Shown here: positions 5,392-6,595 of the stretch, one piece after another
How the letters are laid out: the number at the start of each line of letters is the position of its first letter
Position numbering within the stretch: position 1 is the stretch's first letter
NCBI GenBank assembly: GCA_938091275.1
Contig: CALKMY010000146.1
Coordinates: 1 to 6,595, forward strand
Source: Candidatus Nanopelagicales bacterium
Lineage (GTDB): Bacteria > Actinomycetota > Actinomycetes > S36-B12
DNA length: 6,595 bases
Reading direction: 5' to 3'
The notes under the pieces: model-generated
Told to the model about the DNA's origin: nothing
What the model saw: the letters and a program-made list of their open reading frames with translations, nothing else
Databases searched by the model: none
Program-made: the position numbers and the translations under genes

Positions 5392-6081
5392 CTAGTTGAC
5401 GTGCGTGTGCAGTGCCCCGATGTCTGCAACCGCGAAGATTGCACCGGCGATAACAAGAACTAGTCCTACCGAACGCAATGCGGACTCATTGCGGGCAGGA
5501 GATTTCTGCCACATCATCACGAGCATCACGGCGAACATGACGGCGGCAGAAAGAAGCCCGCCGCTGGTGTGTGCCATCACGGACATCATCGCCACCACCA
5601 TGAACGGCCAGCAACCGGTCGCACACGCCAGACCCTGACGCAGCCCGGAGACCACCGGGGGTTGGCTAATCGCCAGCGAGCGACAGGTACGGAAGGAACT
5701 CAACACCACCGGTGCCTGTAAGTACGCCCCCACAGCGATCCACGACAAACCGAGGGTCAGGGAATTGATAGGCCAGTAGGACACGACAATCCACGCAGGA
5801 AGCGCGAGGACAGCCCACACAACCACGTAGCCCGAACCGAAACTCATAGCTCTGGATGCTCGGCCCGCGGCAATGCGCTGCATCGGCCGCAGGATGGTGG
5901 GCACCATCATGGCGGCGCTCATCACCGACCAGCCGACAACAAATCCCGTGAAATCGTGTCGCATTGGCCAGACAACCATGACCAGCCATCCAGCACAGAC
6001 CACCGCAATAACGGGGGCGACGGCGACGATGTCAGATCTACCCCAACGGTTCGCCGAAACGGCAGCGGTGGAGGCTCGCAC
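5392..6081 (-). CDS. DUF2182 polytopic membrane protein
   Basis: A 229-residue integral membrane protein with about seven hydrophobic segments (near 18-38, 44-62, 81-103, 106-125, 152-171, 174-191 and 203-223). WSVMSAAMMVPTILRPM (51-67), FRTCRSL (130-136) and GLRQGLACATGCWPFMVVAM (146-165, Cys 153 and Cys 157) match the DUF2182 pattern of a Met-rich helix followed by a CxxxC-type helix. The family is described as a predicted metal-binding membrane protein; its role is not established. The C-terminus contains HTH. Met and Cys in the membrane suggest a soft metal such as copper, which is inference. An in-frame stop at 6085-6087 limits the start to TTG 6082-6084 or GTG 6079-6081. GTG is chosen because TACAGT lies exactly 6 bases upstream. 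No Shine-Dalgarno sequence is seen. Confidence 0.85.
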   Translation of the reverse strand: MRASTAAVSANRWGRSDIVAVAPVIAVVCAGWLVMVVWPMRHDFTGFVVGWSVMSAAMMVPTILRPMQRIAAGRASRAMSFGSGYVVVWAVLALPAWIVVSYWPINSLTLGLSWIAVGAYLQAPVVLSSFRTCRSLAISQPPVVSGLRQGLACATGCWPFMVVAMMSVMAHTSGGLLSAAVMFAVMLVMMWQKSPARNESALRSVGLVLVIAGAIFAVADIGALHTHVN

Positions 6082-6087
6082 CAACTA

Positions 6088-6093
6088 ACTGTA
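6088..6093 (-). promoter_or_regulatory. Candidate -10 box for leaderless DUF2182 mRNA
   Basis: TACAGT (TAnnnT) on the minus strand, then 6 bases, then GTG at 6079-6081. The geometry matches the boxes before moaD, xdhC and moaE. It would let the DUF2182 gene be transcribed separately from the lipoprotein gene upstream. No clear -35 is seen. Confidence 0.4.
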
Positions 6094-6107
6094 GCCGGAC
6101 AACACGG

Positions 6108-6121
6108 GCGGCCGCGGCCGC
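6108..6121. terminator. 14-bp GC palindrome between lipoprotein and DUF2182 genes
   Basis: GCGGCCGCGGCCGC is a perfect self-complementary 14-mer in the 44-base gap after the lipoprotein stop at 6126. In RNA it could only form a hairpin with a small loop at its centre. It may attenuate transcription from the lipoprotein gene into the DUF2182 gene. On the minus strand no T-run follows, so it is not a canonical intrinsic terminator. The function is uncertain. Confidence 0.35.
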
Positions 6122-6125
6122 TTTC

Positions 6126-6595
6126 TCAGCGTTCGATGATGTCTCTCAATCCCTTCGCGCCCAGATACACATGCAAGACACTTACCTCTTCGTCGTAGGT
6201 GTTCATACCGTTGTAGTCGGTCTTGGTCGCTTGAATGAATGCCGTACCTGCGGGGTATTCCACGAGGGCTCCCTCACCGAAATCCACCGTGTAGGTGCCG
6301 GCGAGCACATGCACGTAAACGGGAATTCGGTGTCTGCGCCAACCGGTGCTCTCACCTGGTCCAAGAACAACGGTTTCGCTACTGATGCGCGCCGGCTTCT
6401 TCTTCGGATACGTCACCCTCTGGTCGAGGACGGTAAGTTCCTGATTCTCCAAGAAGGTTTGACTGCCTTCGTCTACTTCCGCCGTCGACGGCGCGGTCGA
6501 GTGCATGACGTCCTCACTCGCCGAGTCGTCGCCGCACCCGGTCACACTCACGAGTACTGCGGCTCCGAGAAGTACCGCGCCTACCCAACGGACAT
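6126..6595 (-). CDS. Lipoprotein with degenerate cupin domain (5' end outside window)
   Basis: The open frame reaches the right edge: 155 residues are visible and the start codon is just outside. The visible start RWVGAVLLGAAVLVSVTGC is a lipoprotein signal peptide with lipobox VTGC (17-20), so the mature protein is probably anchored on the outer face of the membrane by a lipidated Cys 20. About 25-50 is a Ser/Glu-rich linker. Residues about 72-150 form a small cupin barrel (LGPGESTGW, VYVHVLAGTYTVDFG, VEYPAGTAFI, VSVLHVYLGAKG). The first cupin motif reads RRHR where HxH is usual, its Glu is not evident, and the second motif has Phe at the usual His, so metal binding is doubtful. A GTG at 6549-6551 would delete the signal peptide and is rejected. 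Function unknown. It is co-directional with the DUF2182 gene, 44 bases apart. Confidence 0.8.
   Translation of the reverse strand, partial: VRWVGAVLLGAAVLVSVTGCGDDSASEDVMHSTAPSTAEVDEGSQTFLENQELTVLDQRVTYPKKKPARISSETVVLGPGESTGWRRHRIPVYVHVLAGTYTVDFGEGALVEYPAGTAFIQATKTDYNGMNTYDEEVSVLHVYLGAKGLRDIIER

Noticed and set aside
6581..6595. ATG at the extreme right edge as the lipoprotein start, which would imply a frameshift (it meets a stop after four codons)
   Set aside because: The other frame reads continuously through a good lipoprotein signal peptide to the window edge, so a start just outside is simpler.
1..6595. Mobile element, CRISPR array or RNA gene
   Set aside because: No transposase or integrase motif, flanking terminal inverted repeats, regularly spaced repeats or tRNA/rRNA-like sequence was recognised by eye.

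Overview
The window looks like chromosomal DNA of a high-GC Gram-positive bacterium (Actinomycetota). The MoaA, XdhC and CoxG proteins read like actinobacterial members of their families, and several genes seem to start directly at an extended -10 box without a ribosome binding site, a habit common in that phylum. Genes are tightly packed. No insertion sequence, tRNA, rRNA or CRISPR array is visible.

Left block (1-1742, minus strand): coxG, coxD and the start of coxE, a single operon running off the left edge. These are accessory genes for maturation and membrane recruitment of a xanthine-oxidase-family molybdenum hydroxylase, best known from aerobic carbon monoxide dehydrogenase. No structural gene of such an enzyme (small, medium or large subunit) lies in the window, so the client enzyme cannot be named.

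Middle block (1743-3691): moaD (plus strand) converges on a moaE-moaA pair (minus strand, 4-base overlap). Together they encode both subunits of molybdopterin synthase and the radical SAM enzyme that starts cofactor synthesis. A tandemly duplicated hairpin sits between the convergent stop codons, and a very short divergent promoter region (29 bases) separates moaE from the next operon.

Right-centre block (3692-5373, plus strand): xdhC/coxF and a mocA-like nucleotidyltransferase, joined by a 4-base overlap. The probable flow is MoaA, then MoaD/MoaE (molybdopterin), then the MocA-like protein (cytosine dinucleotide form of the cofactor), then XdhC (holding, sulfuration and delivery), with CoxD/CoxE finishing the active site and CoxG linking the enzyme to the membrane.

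Right end (5374-6595, minus strand): a DUF2182 polytopic membrane protein and, upstream of it, a lipoprotein with a degenerate cupin domain. Neither has an obvious tie to molybdenum enzymes. This is the least understood part of the window.
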